Assembly (NCBI RefSeq): GCF_021168455.1
Contig: NZ_JAJOZR010000008.1
Coordinates: 62,001 to 126,000, forward strand
Source: Ferranicluibacter quercicola
Lineage (GTDB): Bacteria; Pseudomonadota; Alphaproteobacteria; Rhizobiales; Rhizobiaceae
DNA: 64,000 nt
Reading direction: 5' to 3'
Shown here in pieces: positions 33,770-42,563 of this stretch; positions within the stretch are counted from its first letter, which is position 1, and every line of letters begins with the position of its first letter. Made by a program: the position numbers and the translations under genes. Below the pieces are notes generated by a model. It worked only from the letters and a program-made list of their open reading frames with translations. It ran no database searches and was not told the DNA's origin.

Positions 33770-35596
33770 CTATTCGTCGCTCATCTTCAGGGCGGCGATG
33801 AAGGCTTCCTGCGGGATATCGACCTTGCCGAACTGGCGCATGCGCTTCTTGCCGGCCTTCTGCTTGTCGAGCAGCTTGCGCTTGCGGCTGGCGTCGCCGC
33901 CATAGCACTTGGCCGTCACGTCCTTGCGCATGGCCGAGATCGTCTCGCGGGCGATCACGTTGCCGCCGATGGCCGCCTGGATCGGGATCTTGAACATATG
34001 CCGCGGGATCAGGTCCTTCAGCTTCTCGCACATGTCGCGTCCGCGCTTCTCGGCGGCCGAGCGGTGCACGAGCATGGAAAGCGCATCGACCGGCTCGCCA
34101 TTGACCATGATCGACATCTTCACGAGGTTTCCCTCCCTGTAGCCGTCGAGATGGTAGTCGAAGGAGGCATACCCCTTGGAGATCGACTTCAGCCGGTCGT
34201 AGAAGTCGAAGACGACTTCGTTGAGCGGCAGCTCGTAGGTGAGCATGGCGCGCTTGCCGACATAGGTCAGTTCCGTCTGCACGCCGCGCCGGTCCTGGCA
34301 GAGCTTCAGAATGCCGCCGAGATAGTCGTCGGGGGTGAGGATCGTCGCCTTGATCCAGGGTTCGTGGATCTCGGAGATGCGCACCGGGTCCGGCATGTCG
34401 GCCGGGTTGTGCAGCTCCTTCTCGGAGCCATCCGTCATGGTCAGCTTGTACACCACGGAGGGAGCGGTGGCGATCAGGTCGAGGTCGAACTCGCGCTCGA
34501 GGCGTTCCTGGATGATCTCGAGATGCAAGAGGCCGAGGAAGCCGCAGCGGAAGCCGAAACCGAGGGCTGCCGAGCTTTCCATTTCGAAGGAGAAGGACGC
34601 ATCGTTGAGGCGCAGCTTGCCCATGGCCGAGCGCAGATCCTCGAAATCGGCGGCATCGACCGGGAAGAGGCCGCAGAACACCACCGGCTGGGCCGGCTTG
34701 AAGCCCGGCAGGGCCTGTGCTGTCGCGCGCTTGTCCTCGGTGATGGTATCGCCGACGCGGGTATCGGCCACTTCCTTGATGGAGCCGGTGAAGAAGCCGA
34801 TCTCGCCCGGGCCGAGGCTGTCGACGGCGAGCATCTTCGGCGTGAGAACGCCGACGCGCTCCACCTGATACTTCGCGTCCGTACCCATCATCCGGATCGT
34901 CTGGCCCTTGGTCAGCACGCCGTCGATGATGCGCACGAGAACCATGACACCGAGATAGGTGTCGTACCAGCTGTCCACCAGCAGCGCCTTCAGGGGCGCC
35001 TTGTCGCCGCCGGGGCTTTTCGGCGCCGGCAGCTGGTGGACGATGGCTTCGAGAACATCGGGAATCCCCAGGCCGGTCTTGGCCGAAATCAGCACCGCCT
35101 GGCTCGCATCGATGCCGATGACCTCTTCGATCTGCTCGCGGATGCGGTCGGGCTCGGCCGCCGGCAGGTCGATCTTGTTGAGGACCGTGACGATCTCGTG
35201 GTTGTTGTCGATCGCCTGATAGACGTTGGCCAGCGTCTGCGCCTCGACGCCCTGGCTGGCATCCACCACCAGCAGCGAGCCTTCGCAGGCCGACAGCGAG
35301 CGGGAGACTTCGTAGGCGAAGTCCACATGGCCGGGGGTGTCGATGAGGTTCAGGATATAGGTTTCGCCATTGTTGGCCTTGTAGTGCAGACGCACCGTCT
35401 GGGCCTTGATGGTGATGCCGCGCTCGCGCTCGATATCCATCGAGTCCAGCACCTGCTCGGACATGTCGCGCTCGGCAAGGCCGCCCGTCGACTGGATCAA
35501 CCGGTCGGCAAGCGTCGATTTGCCATGGTCGATGTGGGCGACGATGGAGAAGTTGCGGATGTGATCCAGCGGCGTCTTGGAGGATGGTGTGCTCAT
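33770..35596 (-). CDS. lepA: Elongation factor 4 (LepA)
   Basis: 608 residues. GTPase motifs G1 (AHIDHGKST), switch region (RERGITIKAQTV), G3 (DTPGHVDF) and G4 (NKIDLP) are followed by domain 2 and the LepA-specific C-terminal domain (KRMRQFGKVDIPQEAFIAAL). LepA is a ribosome-binding GTPase linked to translation initiation and back-translocation. ATG 35596 is preferred over an upstream frame start. It is divergent from the XRE regulator. Confidence 0.97.
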   Translation of the reverse strand: MSTPSSKTPLDHIRNFSIVAHIDHGKSTLADRLIQSTGGLAERDMSEQVLDSMDIERERGITIKAQTVRLHYKANNGETYILNLIDTPGHVDFAYEVSRSLSACEGSLLVVDASQGVEAQTLANVYQAIDNNHEIVTVLNKIDLPAAEPDRIREQIEEVIGIDASQAVLISAKTGLGIPDVLEAIVHQLPAPKSPGGDKAPLKALLVDSWYDTYLGVMVLVRIIDGVLTKGQTIRMMGTDAKYQVERVGVLTPKMLAVDSLGPGEIGFFTGSIKEVADTRVGDTITEDKRATAQALPGFKPAQPVVFCGLFPVDAADFEDLRSAMGKLRLNDASFSFEMESSAALGFGFRCGFLGLLHLEIIQERLEREFDLDLIATAPSVVYKLTMTDGSEKELHNPADMPDPVRISEIHEPWIKATILTPDDYLGGILKLCQDRRGVQTELTYVGKRAMLTYELPLNEVVFDFYDRLKSISKGYASFDYHLDGYREGNLVKMSIMVNGEPVDALSMLVHRSAAEKRGRDMCEKLKDLIPRHMFKIPIQAAIGGNVIARETISAMRKDVTAKCYGGDASRKRKLLDKQKAGKKRMRQFGKVDIPQEAFIAALKMSDE

Positions 35597-35726
35597 GCGC
35601 CCGCATATAGCAGCGCGTCCGACGCCCGCAAAGCGGGAAATGCAGGGCATTCAGCTTTCGGATACCATAAATCCCCGGCCCTCGGCACCGCTTGACTCCA
35701 CTATAGAAGACTGAAATTCTTTTTTA

Positions 35727-36326
35727 ATGGAATCAAACATCCCACCATCCGACGCGGATATCGGCAGAAGACTGCGATCGTTGCGCCAGCAGCAGGCGAC
35801 CACGCTCGATGCGCTGGCAGAGCGTGCCGGCGTCAGCCGCGCCATGATCTCGCGGATCGAGCGGGGCGAGGCCAATCCGACGGCGCAGCTCCTCGCACGG
35901 CTCTGCCATGCGCTCGGCACGACCCTGTCGCGGTTCTTCGCGGACGATGCGCCACGGACAAGCCCCTTGCGGCGGGCCGCCGAGCAGCATGTCTGGCGGG
36001 ATCCGGGGACCGGCTATATCCGGCGGGCCGTGTCGCCGGAGGCCACGGGGTCGCCGGTCGACATCGTCGATGTCAGCTTCCCCCCGGGCGGACGTGTCGT
36101 GTTCGAGCCGCAGGCCTTCGACAGCGGCACGACGCAGCATCTCTGGCTGCTCGAAGGCCGCATGACGATGACGGCGGGCGAGGAGACCTACGATCTCCAC
36201 CCCGGCGACTGCCTGTTCATGCGGCTCGGCGAGATGATCGTGTTCTCCAACCCGCATGCGGATCTCGCCCGCTACGCCATCATCCTCCATCGCGGCCATT
36301 CGCAAACGCGCAAGGAACGCCCATGA
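35727..36326 (+). CDS. XRE family regulator with cupin sensor
   Basis: 199 residues: helix-turn-helix at about 11-66 (RLRSLRQQQATTLDALAERA, RAMISRIERGEANPTAQLLA) and a C-terminal cupin barrel (SFPPGGRVVFEPQAF, LWLLEGRMTMTAGEETYDLH, GDCLFM) that probably binds a small ligand. This is the SutR/PuuR-like layout. It shares an ATGA overlap with the next GNAT gene, so it probably acts on a pathway the acetyltransferase belongs to. No clear ribosome site is seen before ATG 35727. Confidence 0.87.
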   Translation: MESNIPPSDADIGRRLRSLRQQQATTLDALAERAGVSRAMISRIERGEANPTAQLLARLCHALGTTLSRFFADDAPRTSPLRRAAEQHVWRDPGTGYIRRAVSPEATGSPVDIVDVSFPPGGRVVFEPQAFDSGTTQHLWLLEGRMTMTAGEETYDLHPGDCLFMRLGEMIVFSNPHADLARYAIILHRGHSQTRKERP

Positions 36327-36910
36327 ACCCGACTGCGATCGAACATACGCCCGCGATTCGCCGCCTGACCGATGCAGACGCCCGCGCAGCGATCGCCGAA
36401 CTCTCGGCGATCCTGATCGACTGCATTGCCGACGGCGCGTCGGTCGGCTTTCTGTCGCCCTTCGGCGATGCGGATGCGGCACGCTACTGGGCCGGTGTCG
36501 CGGAGGCCGTTGCCGCCGGGCAGACCGTCCTGTTCGCAGCGGAAGCAAACGGCGCGATCCTCGGCACCGTGCAGCTCGGCATCGGCCTGCCGCCGAACCA
36601 GCCGCACCGCGCCGACCTGAAGAAGCTCCTCGTCCACCGTCGTGGCCGCGGCCGGGGGCTCGCGCGCCTGCTGATGACGGCCGCCGAACGCGAAGCGCTG
36701 GCGCTCGGCCGGCACCTGCTCGTGCTGGATACGGCAACCGGCAGCCCGGCGGAGGCGATCTATACGCGCCTGGGCTGGAGCCGGGCCGGCGTCATTCCGG
36801 ACTATGCGCTGTTTCCGGACGGGAGCTTCTGCAGCACCACGCTTTTCTACAAGTCGCTCGTCCCGTCCGAGGCCGCGGCGCGTTCCGCCGAGACCCGATC
36901 TCCATCATAA
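36323..36910 (+). CDS. GNAT family N-acetyltransferase
   Basis: 195 residues with the GNAT acetyl-CoA site (LKKLLVHRRGRGRGLARLLM, the R/Q-x-x-G-x-G/A loop) and the C-terminal YTRLGWSRAGVIPDYAL strands. The substrate is not predictable. It is translated from a 4-nt overlap with the XRE-cupin regulator, a pair arrangement often used for polyamine or xenobiotic modification. Confidence 0.85.
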   Translation: MNPTAIEHTPAIRRLTDADARAAIAELSAILIDCIADGASVGFLSPFGDADAARYWAGVAEAVAAGQTVLFAAEANGAILGTVQLGIGLPPNQPHRADLKKLLVHRRGRGRGLARLLMTAAEREALALGRHLLVLDTATGSPAEAIYTRLGWSRAGVIPDYALFPDGSFCSTTLFYKSLVPSEAAARSAETRSPS

Positions 36911-36964
36911 GGCCGCAATCCATGGTATGAGGAACAGGGAGCAATTTTGGGGACTCTTGATTCG

Positions 36965-37630
36965 ATGATGAAGAAAATCGCCATCGTGGCCGTCTCGGCC
37001 ATCTACCTTTCCGGCTGCACGACGACCGACCCGTACACGGGCGAGCAGAAGATGTCGAACACGGCGGGCGGCGCCCTGATCGGTGCCGGCCTCGGTGCCG
37101 CGACCGGCCTTCTCGTCGGCGGCAGCGCCCGTGGACGGCGGGATTCCGCGCTGGTCGGCGCCGGCATCGGCGCGCTCGGCGGCGGCCTCATCGGCAACTA
37201 CATGGACAGCCAGGAAAACGAGCTGCGTGCGCAGCTGCAGGGCACGGGCGTCTCCGTCACCCGCCAGGGCGACCGCATCATCCTGAACATGCCGTCGAAC
37301 ATCACGTTCGCGACCGACCAGGATCAGGTCATGCCCGGCTTCTATTCGACGCTGAATTCGGTGGCGATTGTGCTGCGCAAGTTCAACAAGACGCTCGTCG
37401 ATGTCGATGGCCACACGGACTCGACCGGCAGCGCGGGCCACAACCAGGCCCTGTCGGAACGCCGCGCCGCCTCGGTCGCCAATTATCTCGGCAGCCAGGG
37501 CGTGGACCAGCGCCGCATGTCGGCCATGGGCTATGGCGCCGAACGCCCGGTCGCGTCCAATTCGAGCGAAGCCGGCCGCGCCCAGAACCGCCGCGTGGAA
37601 ATCTCCATCGCGCCGATCAAGGAACAGTAA
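36965..37630 (+). CDS. OmpA-family outer membrane lipoprotein
   Basis: 221 residues: lipoprotein signal peptide with lipobox LSGC (Cys about residue 17), a Gly-rich segment with two glycine-zipper runs (GGALIGAGLGAATGLLVGG and GAGIGALGGGLIGNYMDSQ), and a C-terminal OmpA/Pal peptidoglycan-binding domain (VDGHTDSTGSAGHNQALSERRAASVANYLG). It should tether the outer membrane to peptidoglycan, like Pal or YiaD. ATG 36965 and ATG 36968 are equivalent starts. A terminator follows. Confidence 0.9.
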   Translation: MMKKIAIVAVSAIYLSGCTTTDPYTGEQKMSNTAGGALIGAGLGAATGLLVGGSARGRRDSALVGAGIGALGGGLIGNYMDSQENELRAQLQGTGVSVTRQGDRIILNMPSNITFATDQDQVMPGFYSTLNSVAIVLRKFNKTLVDVDGHTDSTGSAGHNQALSERRAASVANYLGSQGVDQRRMSAMGYGAERPVASNSSEAGRAQNRRVEISIAPIKEQ

Positions 37631-37657
37631 GCGCTATTTCGCTTCGGAAATGATGAG

Positions 37658-37684
37658 AGCCGGCGCCGCAAGGTGCCGGCTTTT
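37658..37684 (+). terminator. Terminator after OmpA lipoprotein gene
   Basis: 10-bp stem with one G-T wobble (AGCCGGCGCC with GGTGCCGGCT), GCAA tetraloop, then TTTT at 37681-37684. It lies between convergent genes. Confidence 0.8.
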
Positions 37685-37689
37685 CTCGT

Positions 37690-38754
37690 TCAGCGGGGCG
37701 GATAGTCGTGGAGACCGCCGCGGAAATCCTCGACCCTGTGGCCGTCTCCGGACGGCGCAATGCTCGGGGCTGCGATGACCGCCTTGCCATGACCGCCGGG
37801 GATGTCCAGCACGTAGGTCGGCTGGCAGAGGCCGGAAATCGTGCCGCGCAGGGCGGCGACCAGCGCCTGCCCCTCTTCCACCGACAGGCGGAAATGCGCC
37901 GTTCCCGGCGCCAGATCGGGGTGGTGCAGGTAATAGGGCTTGATGCGCGTCTCCACGAAGGCGCGCATGAGCGCCGACAGCGTTTCGACATCGTCGTTCA
38001 CGCCCTTCAGCAGCACCGTCTGGCTGATCATGACGATGCCGGCCTCCACCAGCCGGGCGCAGGCGTTGCGCGCCTCCTGCGTCAGCTCGCGCGGATGGTT
38101 GGCATGCAGCGCCACATAAACCGTCTTGCCGCTCGCCTTGAGGGCGGCGATCAGCGCCACATCGATCCGCGCGGGATCGACGGCGGGAACGCGGCTGTGC
38201 AGACGGACGATCTTCACATGGTCGATGGCAGCGAGCCGCCCCATGATATCGGCGAGCCGGCGGGGCGAGAGCACCAGCGGATCGCCACCGGTCAGAATGA
38301 CCTCCCAGATCTCTTTATGGTCGGCGATATAGGCGATCGCCGCATCCAGCGCGTCGGCGGCCAGCGTTCCCAGACCGTCCGGGCCGACCATCTCGCGGCG
38401 GAAGCAGAAGCGGCAATAGACCGGGCAGACATGCACGGCCTTCAGGAGCACGCGATCCGGATAGCGATGGACGATGCCTTCGACAGGGCTGTGGGCGGCA
38501 TCGCCGATCGGGTCGGCGCGCTCTTCGGGCCTGTGGTCGAGTTCGGCGATATCGGGCACGAATTGGAGCGCGATCGGATCGCGGGGATCATCGGGATCGA
38601 TCAGCGCGGCCATGGCCGGCGTGACGGCGACGGCGTAGCGGCGCGCGACCGCCTCGACATCGCCGGCCTCTTCGCCCAGGAGCCCGGCATCGCGCAGTTG
38701 AGAGATGCTTTTCAGCACCACACGGCTCCCCGGGCCTGCCCTCGGACCGCTCAT
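37690..38754 (-). CDS. epmB: EF-P beta-lysylation protein EpmB (lysine 2,3-aminomutase type)
   Basis: 354-residue radical SAM/PLP enzyme. The iron-sulfur site is C110-x3-C114-x2-C117 in HVCPVYCRFCFRREMVG. Later motifs (EVILTGGDPLVLSPRRL, LHSRVPAVDPARID, KGVNDDVETL) match lysine 2,3-aminomutases. EpmB makes (R)-beta-lysine, which EpmA attaches to EF-P Lys34. The assignment rests on its 4-nt overlap with epmA and its proximity to efp; catabolic lysine aminomutases are similar in sequence. Confidence 0.9.
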   Translation of the reverse strand: MSGPRAGPGSRVVLKSISQLRDAGLLGEEAGDVEAVARRYAVAVTPAMAALIDPDDPRDPIALQFVPDIAELDHRPEERADPIGDAAHSPVEGIVHRYPDRVLLKAVHVCPVYCRFCFRREMVGPDGLGTLAADALDAAIAYIADHKEIWEVILTGGDPLVLSPRRLADIMGRLAAIDHVKIVRLHSRVPAVDPARIDVALIAALKASGKTVYVALHANHPRELTQEARNACARLVEAGIVMISQTVLLKGVNDDVETLSALMRAFVETRIKPYYLHHPDLAPGTAHFRLSVEEGQALVAALRGTISGLCQPTYVLDIPGGHGKAVIAAPSIAPSGDGHRVEDFRGGLHDYPPR

Positions 38755-39875
38755 CGTCCCGCTTCCGTGCCTGCCACCGGCGCCCAGAGCACCTGCTCGA
38801 TCCGGGCGGCGTCCGTCGCCAGCATGACGAGACGGTCGAAACCGAGCGCGCTGCCGCTCGCCTCCGGCATGATCGCAAGGGCCGCGAGAAAATCCTCGTC
38901 CAGCGGATAGCGCTCGCCATAGATGCGGCTCTTCTCCGCCATCTCCAGCTCGAACCGCCGCCGTTGCTCGCCGGCATCCGTCAGTTCGCCGAAGGCATTG
39001 GCGAGCTCGACGCCGCAGGCATAGAGCTCGAACCGCTCCGCCACGCGCCGATCTCCATGCGACGGGCGGGCGAGCGCGGCTTCCGCCACCGGATATTCCA
39101 TGAGGATCGTCGCCCGGCCGATGCCCAGATGCGGCTCGATCTTTTCGACCAGAACACGGCTGAAGAGATCGGACCAGCTGTCGTCGCCTGCCATGCGGAT
39201 GCCGGCGCGGACGACGGCTGCGGCCAGGGCGTCCCGGTTGGTCGCGCCATCGCGGTCAAGCGTTGCGAGAAGATCGATGCCCGCATACCGGTCGAAGGCG
39301 TCCGCCAGCGTCAGACGCTCGGGCACAAGCGCAGGATCGCAGACACGGCCGCGATGTGCGAGCCTCCGCGTTCCCGCAGCCTCCGTCGCGCGCATCAACA
39401 TCGCGTGGCAGTCGGCCATCAGCGCCTGATAGGTCTCGCCGGTGCGATACCATTCGAGCATGGTGAACTCGGGATGGTGCAGGGGTCCGCGCTCGCGGTT
39501 GCGATAGACCGGTGCGAAGCAGGCGATGCGCCGTTCGCCGGCCGCCAGCAACTTCTTGCAGGCGAATTCCGGCGAGGTGTGGAGGTAGAGCGGCGTGCGC
39601 GTGCCGTCATGGTCGATCGCGGCGGTCTCGAAGGCATGGAGATGGGCTTCGTTGCCGGGCGAGACCTGAAGGGCCGCGGTCTCCACCTCGATGAAATCCG
39701 CGCGCGCGAGATAGTCGCGCAGCGCCGCCTTGATCCGGTTGCGGGCAAGCAGAAACGGGCGGCGATCGGCGTGGACATGCGGTGTCCACCAGGGGGAGGC
39801 TGCGGCTGGCGTCATGGCAGGGTCCATCTGCGGTTCGGGGTCGGGCATCGCTCGCGGGTGCGATCCGCCCTTCAT
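38751..39875 (-). CDS. epmA: EF-P--(R)-beta-lysine ligase EpmA
   Basis: 374 residues, a truncated class II lysyl-tRNA-synthetase core without the anticodon domain. Motifs: motif 2 (FAPVYRNRERGPLHHPEFTMLEW) and motif 3 (GSALGFDRLVMLA). The first about 25 residues are not needed for the fold and a later start (Met at residue 17 or 21) is possible. It activates beta-lysine and transfers it to EF-P. It overlaps epmB and is divergent from efp, about 150 bp apart. Confidence 0.92.
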   Translation of the reverse strand: MKGGSHPRAMPDPEPQMDPAMTPAAASPWWTPHVHADRRPFLLARNRIKAALRDYLARADFIEVETAALQVSPGNEAHLHAFETAAIDHDGTRTPLYLHTSPEFACKKLLAAGERRIACFAPVYRNRERGPLHHPEFTMLEWYRTGETYQALMADCHAMLMRATEAAGTRRLAHRGRVCDPALVPERLTLADAFDRYAGIDLLATLDRDGATNRDALAAAVVRAGIRMAGDDSWSDLFSRVLVEKIEPHLGIGRATILMEYPVAEAALARPSHGDRRVAERFELYACGVELANAFGELTDAGEQRRRFELEMAEKSRIYGERYPLDEDFLAALAIMPEASGSALGFDRLVMLATDAARIEQVLWAPVAGTEAGR

Positions 39876-40026
39876 GGATCAGGCATTCCTGTGCCGCTCG
39901 CGCGACCCGCACTGGCTATTTGCCCTGATATGCGCTAGGTGCGGCCCAAATCCGGTTTTACCCGCATCGCAGATGGGCAGATTTCAACGCTCTACGATGC
40001 ATCTTTATCAGTTACAAGGAAGACTT

Positions 40027-40596
40027 ATGGTCAAGGTGATCGCCTCCTCCGTTCGCAAGGGCAATGTGCTCGACGTCGACGGCAAGCTTTACGTCGTTCT
40101 CACGGCCGCCAACTTCCACCCCGGCAAGGGCACGCCGGTGACGCAGGTGGACATGCGCCGGATCTCCGACGGCGTGAAGGTTTCCGAGCGCTACCGCACG
40201 ACCGAGCAGGTCGAGCGCGCCTATGTCGAGGACAGCGACCACACCTTCCTCTATGAAGACGGCGAAGGCTTCCACTTCATGAACCCGGCGAGCTACGACC
40301 AGCTCGTGATGACGGCCGAGGATATCGGCGACCAGAAGGTTTTCCTGCAGGACGGCATGACCGTGACGCTGTCGATCCACGAGGGTCTCGCCATCGCGAT
40401 CCAGCTGCCGCGCCACGTGACGCTCGAAATCGTCGAAACCGAGCCGGTCACCAAGGGCCAGACGGCGTCATCGTCCTACAAGCCCGCCATCCTGTCGAAC
40501 GGCGTCCGCACGCTCGTTCCCCCGCATATCGTCGCGAACACCCGCGTCGTCATCGCGACCGAAGACAATTCCTATGTCGAGCGCGCGAAGGACTGA
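40027..40596 (+). CDS. efp: Translation elongation factor P
   Basis: 189 residues, three OB-type domains. The modification loop NFHPGKGTP places Lys34 at the tip, the residue EpmA beta-lysylates. EF-P relieves ribosomes stalled on polyproline. ATG 40027 gives the standard MVKVIASSVRKGNVLDVDGK; the open frame upstream is not EF-P-like. A terminator follows the stop. Confidence 0.96.
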   Translation: MVKVIASSVRKGNVLDVDGKLYVVLTAANFHPGKGTPVTQVDMRRISDGVKVSERYRTTEQVERAYVEDSDHTFLYEDGEGFHFMNPASYDQLVMTAEDIGDQKVFLQDGMTVTLSIHEGLAIAIQLPRHVTLEIVETEPVTKGQTASSSYKPAILSNGVRTLVPPHIVANTRVVIATEDNSYVERAKD

Positions 40597-40618
40597 TCGT
40601 CCGGCACACGCACAATAG

Positions 40619-40651
40619 AAAAAGGGCGCCGAGAGGATCGGCGCCCTTTTT
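40619..40651. terminator. Bidirectional terminator after efp
   Basis: 14-bp perfect stem (40619-40632 with 40638-40651), 5-nt loop, A-run before and T-run after. It separates convergent efp and the hypothetical gene at 40675. Confidence 0.9.
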
Positions 40652-40674
40652 GCATTTTCGATCGACAGCGGACG

Positions 40675-41004
40675 TCAGTGCTTCAGCTCGGGATAGGCCT
40701 CGTCCACGTCCGAGGCGTCGCTTCGCGTATCGTCGTACCCTTCGAGCGTTACCGACAGGGCATCGCTCACATCCAGCCCGCCTTCGCGACGGACGGGAAT
40801 GCGGTCGCCATTGGCACGCACGAGTGTCGCCTCACCCTTGAAGCCCTGGTTGAGCAGCCAGTCGCGCGGGGCGTTGAGGCGGATGCGCACCTGACGCGAA
40901 TCGTCTTCTTCCCGGGCGACGACAAGTTCGTACGTCACAGGCGCCGTCTGCCCGTTGATTTCCAGCTTGCCCTGACCGTTGCCTTCGGCAGCGAATGTCA
41001 GCAT
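40675..41004 (-). CDS. Hypothetical beta-rich protein
   Basis: 109 residues, no signal peptide and no membrane helix; alternating polar and hydrophobic strands (QTAPVTYELVVAREEDD, RQVRIRLNAPRDWLL, GEATLVRANGDRIPVRR) suggest a small beta-sandwich, with an acidic tail. AGGAG lies 7 nt before ATG 41004, which supports a real gene. I do not recognise a family. Confidence 0.65.
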   Translation of the reverse strand: MLTFAAEGNGQGKLEINGQTAPVTYELVVAREEDDSRQVRIRLNAPRDWLLNQGFKGEATLVRANGDRIPVRREGGLDVSDALSVTLEGYDDTRSDASDVDEAYPELKH

Positions 41005-41047
41005 GTTGATCTCCTAGAAACGTTCGCGCTCGGATGCTGCAGACCGC

Positions 41048-41302
41048 TTAGCGGCGCACCATGCGCCCGATGGCGATGAGGATGCAGGCACCGATGAAGC
41101 CGGTGATGAGGTAAGCGATCCAGCCTGCGCCCAGCGATACGCCGATGGCGGCGAGGATCGCGTTGAGGACGACGGCACCGATGATGCCGAGGATGATGTT
41201 CATGAACACGCCCATATTGGACTTCATGAACTGTTCTGCGAGCCAGCCTGCAAAGCCGCCGATGATGATAGCTGCGAGCCAGCCTACGCCGTTAACGTCC
41301 AT
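41048..41302 (-). CDS. GlsB/YeaQ/YmgE family stress-response membrane protein
   Basis: 84 residues with three glycine-rich membrane helices (GWLAAIIIGGFAGWLAEQFM, NIILGIIGAVVLNAILAAIG, AGWIAYLITGFIGACILIAIG), the transglycosylase-associated/YeaQ pattern. Start ATG 41302 has GGAG 7 nt upstream; ATG 41308 is too close to it. Members are induced by acid or envelope stress. The gene is divergent from mbfA. Confidence 0.88.
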   Translation of the reverse strand: MDVNGVGWLAAIIIGGFAGWLAEQFMKSNMGVFMNIILGIIGAVVLNAILAAIGVSLGAGWIAYLITGFIGACILIAIGRMVRR

Positions 41303-41479
41303 TGTCATTCTCCGTGGGTTCAATGATTCCGAATTGCCGAAGTGAACGTGGAGCGTGTGGTTTTGTTCCCGCGCCGTCGTGCGGGTTCGGCGTCGTTTCC
41401 GCGCAATGACGAAACGCCGCGCCATCCCGCAGCTGCGCACCGACGCCAGGCTTCCGGGATCGGCCGCGCGCATTCGGCC

Positions 41480-41521
41480 TTGATCTTGCGGCCAAAAGGT
41501 CTAGTTTAGAATTATTCTAAA
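41480..41521 (+). promoter_or_regulatory. Irr box (ICE) in the mbfA promoter
   Basis: Perfect 7-3-7 palindrome TTTAGAA-TTA-TTCTAAA at 41505-41521, the rhizobial iron-control element. A plausible promoter TTGATC (41480-41485)-N16-TAGTTT (41502-41507) puts the -10 inside the box's left edge, so bound Irr would exclude RNA polymerase. It ends 13 bases before the mbfA ATG. Confidence 0.88.
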
Positions 41522-41534
41522 TTCAGGACCGACC

Positions 41535-42518
41535 ATGCTGACGAGCTTCTTTTCCCGTTCCCGCCGCGCCTTCGACAGTTTGGGCGAGCAGGAAATTCTC
41601 GCGCTTGCGATCTCGTCGGAAGAAGACGACGCGCGGATCTATCTCGCCTATGCCGATCACGTGCGCGCTGCCTATCCCGCCTCCGCCAAGGTGTTCGAGG
41701 ACATGGCGGCGGTCGAGCATACGCACCGCAACATGCTGATCGACATGCATCGCCGCCGGTTCGGCGAGCGGATCCCGCTGATCCGCCGCGAGCATGTCAG
41801 CGGCTTCATCCGCCAGAAGCCGGATTGGCTACAGCGCAACCTGACGCTCGACCGGATGCGCCACGAAGCCGAAGCCATGGAACGGCAGGCGCAGAACTTC
41901 TATCAGGAGGCGGCCAAACGCACCGGGGATGCGGAGACGCGAAAGCTGCTCGGCGATCTCGCGCTGGCCGAGGAAGGTCACGAGGACATCGCCCGGATGC
42001 TCGGCGCACGGCACGCGCCGGACGACGTCAAGGCCTCCGAAGACGACACGGCGCGGCGGCAGTTCGTGCTGACCTATGTCCAGCCGGGGCTCGCGGGCCT
42101 GATGGACGGGTCGGTCTCGACGCTGGCGCCGATCTTCGCCGCCGCCTTTGCCACGCAGGATACCTGGCAGACCTTTCTCGTCGGCCTGTCGGCCTCCGTC
42201 GGCGCCGGCATTTCCATGGGCTTTACGGAGGCGGCGCATGACGACGGCAAGATTTCCGGGCGCGGGTCGCCGCTGAAGCGCGGCCTTGCCTGCGGCATCA
42301 TGACCGCCGTCGGCGGCCTCGGCCACGCTTTGCCCTATCTCATCCCGGATTTCTGGACCGCAACCACGCTCGCCGTCGCCGTCGTCTTCATCGAACTCTG
42401 GGCCATCGCCTTCATCCAGAACCGCTTTATGGAAACGCCGTTTCTGCGCGCAGCCTTTCAGGTGGTGCTGGGCGGCGGGCTGGTGCTGGGGGCGGGCATT
42501 CTGATCGGCAACAGTTGA
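41535..42518 (+). CDS. mbfA: Membrane-bound ferritin / iron exporter MbfA
   Basis: 327 residues: an N-terminal ferritin-like four-helix domain (about 1-150; ISSEEDDARIYLAYA, VFEDMAAVEHTHRN, MERQAQNFYQEAAK and LALAEEGHEDIA carry the Glu/His iron ligands) fused to a C-terminal VIT1/CCC1-type membrane domain (about 175-327; GLMDGSVSTLAPIFAAAFAT, SMGFTEAAHDDGKISG). MbfA exports iron and protects against iron and peroxide stress; in Agrobacterium and Bradyrhizobium it is repressed by Irr under low iron. Confidence 0.93.
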   Translation: MLTSFFSRSRRAFDSLGEQEILALAISSEEDDARIYLAYADHVRAAYPASAKVFEDMAAVEHTHRNMLIDMHRRRFGERIPLIRREHVSGFIRQKPDWLQRNLTLDRMRHEAEAMERQAQNFYQEAAKRTGDAETRKLLGDLALAEEGHEDIARMLGARHAPDDVKASEDDTARRQFVLTYVQPGLAGLMDGSVSTLAPIFAAAFATQDTWQTFLVGLSASVGAGISMGFTEAAHDDGKISGRGSPLKRGLACGIMTAVGGLGHALPYLIPDFWTATTLAVAVVFIELWAIAFIQNRFMETPFLRAAFQVVLGGGLVLGAGILIGNS

Positions 42519-42563
42519 GACGTTCTCAGGCGCGTCTGGGTACGTCCCGGCGGTCGCCGGGCG

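Noticed and set aside
33998..35695. A 565-codon open frame opposite lepA
   Set aside because: Antisense to lepA with repetitive acidic composition and no start context.
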